A stretch of DNA of 64,000 nt from Chlorokybus atmophyticus (lineage: Eukaryota > Streptophyta > Chlorokybophyceae > Chlorokybales > Chlorokybaceae). Below, piece by piece: positions 62,373 through 64,000 of this stretch. The stretch covers positions 884,281 through 948,280 of the forward strand of contig RHPI01003369.1 of assembly GCA_009103225.1 (NCBI GenBank), given 5' to 3'. Below the pieces are notes generated by a model. That model did no database searches. It was not told the origin of the DNA and was given only the letters and a program-made list of their open reading frames with translations. The translations under genes and the position numbers were made by a program. Position 1 is the first letter of the stretch, and each line of letters opens with the position of its first letter.

Positions 62373-62770
62373 TAAGTGCATACCATCGGGAACGGGCTTA
62401 TGTATGCACTTATCGCGTTTATGCATCCTTGTTAAGTGCATATATTATGCACCCGCTTTCAGTGCATATATTATGCACTTAGGCTTTGCATAAGTGCATA
62501 ATCTATGCACTTATTGAGTATACCTAATCCTGAGTTACGTTGTAACGTGTACGACCGTAACTATGATACACTGTAAATATAATTTGTCTGTAACTTAAGC
62601 GTAATTCAGCTTGATAAGTGCATAAACACACCAAAGGTTAAACATCTCAAGGTATGCACTTATCGATAAATGCATATGCTCTTAACGCACAGGTTTTCCC
62701 CCTGAAGACGTCGGTGATGGCCGAATTTATGCACTAAACGCGGATATGCACTAATCGAATATGCACTTAT
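62373..62770. repeat. cluster of GTGCATA/TATGCAC motifs
   Basis: Thirteen copies of GTGCATA or its reverse complement TATGCAC in about 400 bp. Several are arranged as palindromes such as AAGTGCATATATTATGCAC, and many are preceded by GATAA. GGTACC palindromes flank the cluster. Confidence 0.85.
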
Positions 62771-62945
62771 TGAGGTTAGACTGTACCTGCCGTTACTAAA
62801 GGGTACCTGCAAAGGTACCTGTTGGGTACCGTTCAGTCATGATTGGATACCTCACGTGAGTGTCGTCAACAATGATGAAATATTCATAAAATGATATATT
62901 ACATGTGTTGCAAGTCATACTGGTATTACGCTACAATATGAACTA

Positions 62946-63235
62946 CTGTGAGCGGCTACTACTGCTGCTGCTACTACTACTACCACTCTAATCCAAGGCC
63001 TTATACTAAGTCGCCGCTCCTGCGCTCCACCGCCGCCGCCGCTCTTTGTCCACCGCCGCTCCTGCAAGCACAAGTCTATCACACCAGCGCCATCAACAGC
63101 AACATACACACCAATGCTCACAGTGTGACAACTTACATACACATGCTGTTGCTTGCCATATACCGTCGCCGACGCCTGGCCTGGCCTAGCCTAGCCTAGC
63201 CTGGCCTGGCCTGACCTGGCCAAGCCTAGCCGCCC
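62946..63235. repeat. triplet and GGCCT/GCCTA pentamer repeats
   Basis: CTACTG/CTACTA triplets at about 62954-62985, CCG triplets to about 63060, then a pentamer array (CCTGG/CCTAG types) at about 63175-63232, resembling those of the divergent promoters. Confidence 0.75.
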
Positions 63236-64000
63236 TAAGATCAGAAGGGCAGTTAGGCTGCATGCGCTGTTGCGCATAACACAACATTATAGCACCAAGC
63301 AAACTTGCTTACTGTTAGCCGTTACCGCCGCCGCTGCACAACTCAACTGTTCAACTTGCTTGAAGCCGTTGAGCGTTTGAACCTTGGGCAACCCAAGTGA
63401 TTCAAACGCGTTGTCACAATGGCACTATCGTACCATAAAAATGGTACGATGGTGCTATTGTAATAATGGGATTTTCGTACCATTTGTATGGTAGTTGCAT
63501 GTACCATCGTTCCGCATGCTCGCCGGCAACAAAAGACGGGCGGTCACTTAATTGTCATGAAAGGTAGGTCGCCGCCGCACTAACGAACGATCGGTGGTCT
63601 GCCGTCACTCGACAAGCAGGCAGGTCACGGAATAGGGATTGACAGTGACCGGCTTGCCATAATACGACTAGTAGGCAAGCCGCCGCGCATACGGTAAGAT
63701 GGTTATGGTACGACCGGCGGCCGACCGTCGCAACAAATGACCGAAAGGTGACACTCTGCTATGCTAGATATGTCGCTATTGAGCCAAATAGACGACCGGC
63801 GATGCGCCGTCACTTGAAGATGCAGTGACGTCAAGTTTTAATTATCGCAGGGAGGCTTCAATCGCGTGTAGCTGTTGGCCGACCGCTGGCCGTCATTCTA
63901 TGTTGCTGAGTAGCACCGGCCGTCCTATAAGTCCCTTTATGGACCAATCCGTTAGGTCAAGCAGGGTCAAGTACCCGTCAATCCCTCAATCCTTGGACAG

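Larger units (their letters stand above)
60908..64000 (+). mobile_element. possible start of a non-autonomous LTR element (end not in window)
   Basis: From TGTAACGGGGG at 60908 to the window end there is no supported coding exon in over 3 kb. The base composition and word use differ from the gene block, and the text is rich in GACCGGC/GTCGCC-type words like the internal part of the TRIM array. The first eight bases equal the LTR starts of both neighbouring families. Dense short motifs occur at 62220-62830. No second LTR, primer site or polypurine tract was found, so this is a weak call. Confidence 0.3.

Overview
The window looks like intron-rich nuclear DNA of a flagellated green alga. The evidence is short exons with GT-AG introns of about 100-400 bp, an early light-induced (ELIP-type) chlorophyll-binding protein, flagellar and basal-body genes (radial spoke protein 9 and VFL3/CCDC61), and SCAR/WAVE subunit BRICK1 beside ordinary nuclear genes (Elongator ELP4, RBM25, class IV histone deacetylase, HhH-GPD DNA glycosylase). 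BRICK1 points away from Chlamydomonas-like algae, which as far as I recall lack the SCAR/WAVE complex, and towards a prasinophyte or early streptophyte lineage. The species cannot be named from the sequence alone.

Layout. 1-600: two exons of an unrecognised secreted-type protein (-). 600-2925: no clear gene. 2926-10382: one complete but decayed Ty3/gypsy chromovirus (-) with 336/338-bp LTRs, a 5-bp target duplication (CACGT), initiator-Met-type primer site, polypurine tract, broken gag and pol, and a C-terminal chromodomain. Its pol carries an internal 610-bp tandem duplication, one copy of which has a 27-bp micro-inversion. 10760-11777: a tandem TRIM-like mini-retrotransposon (three 79-bp LTRs, two internal units) with its own target duplication CTATA. 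11778-13885: gene-poor, with a CA/TA microsatellite and a perfect 43-nt hairpin.

13886-60201 is the gene block. In order: coiled-coil protein (-), Gln-rich coiled-coil protein (+), RING-H2 membrane protein (-), HhH-GPD glycosylase (-), RSP9 (+), SLC38-like amino-acid transporter (-), RBM25 (+), BRICK1 (-), FHA-PBZ protein (+), HDAC11-like deacetylase (-), VFL3/CCDC61 (-), ELP4 (+), ELIP (+). Ten of the thirteen genes form five head-to-head pairs with 490-1070 bp between start codons. Three of these spacers hold GGCCW-type pentamer arrays.

60202-64000 has one truncated 3' exon and then over 3 kb without a convincing gene. That tract starts with the same eight bases (TGTAACGG) as both LTR families and holds dense GTGCATA/TATGCAC and GGTACC motif clusters. 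It may be the start of a non-autonomous LTR element.

The main novel observations are: an AT-AC, apparently U12-type intron in ELP4, supported by reading frame and a branch-point match; two frame-proven GC-AG introns; a 69-bp tandem duplication that creates a potential 15-nt micro-exon; an exact 201-bp copy of glycosylase exon 1 placed 10.8 kb away; and a retroelement set sharing terminal, primer and polypurine signals.
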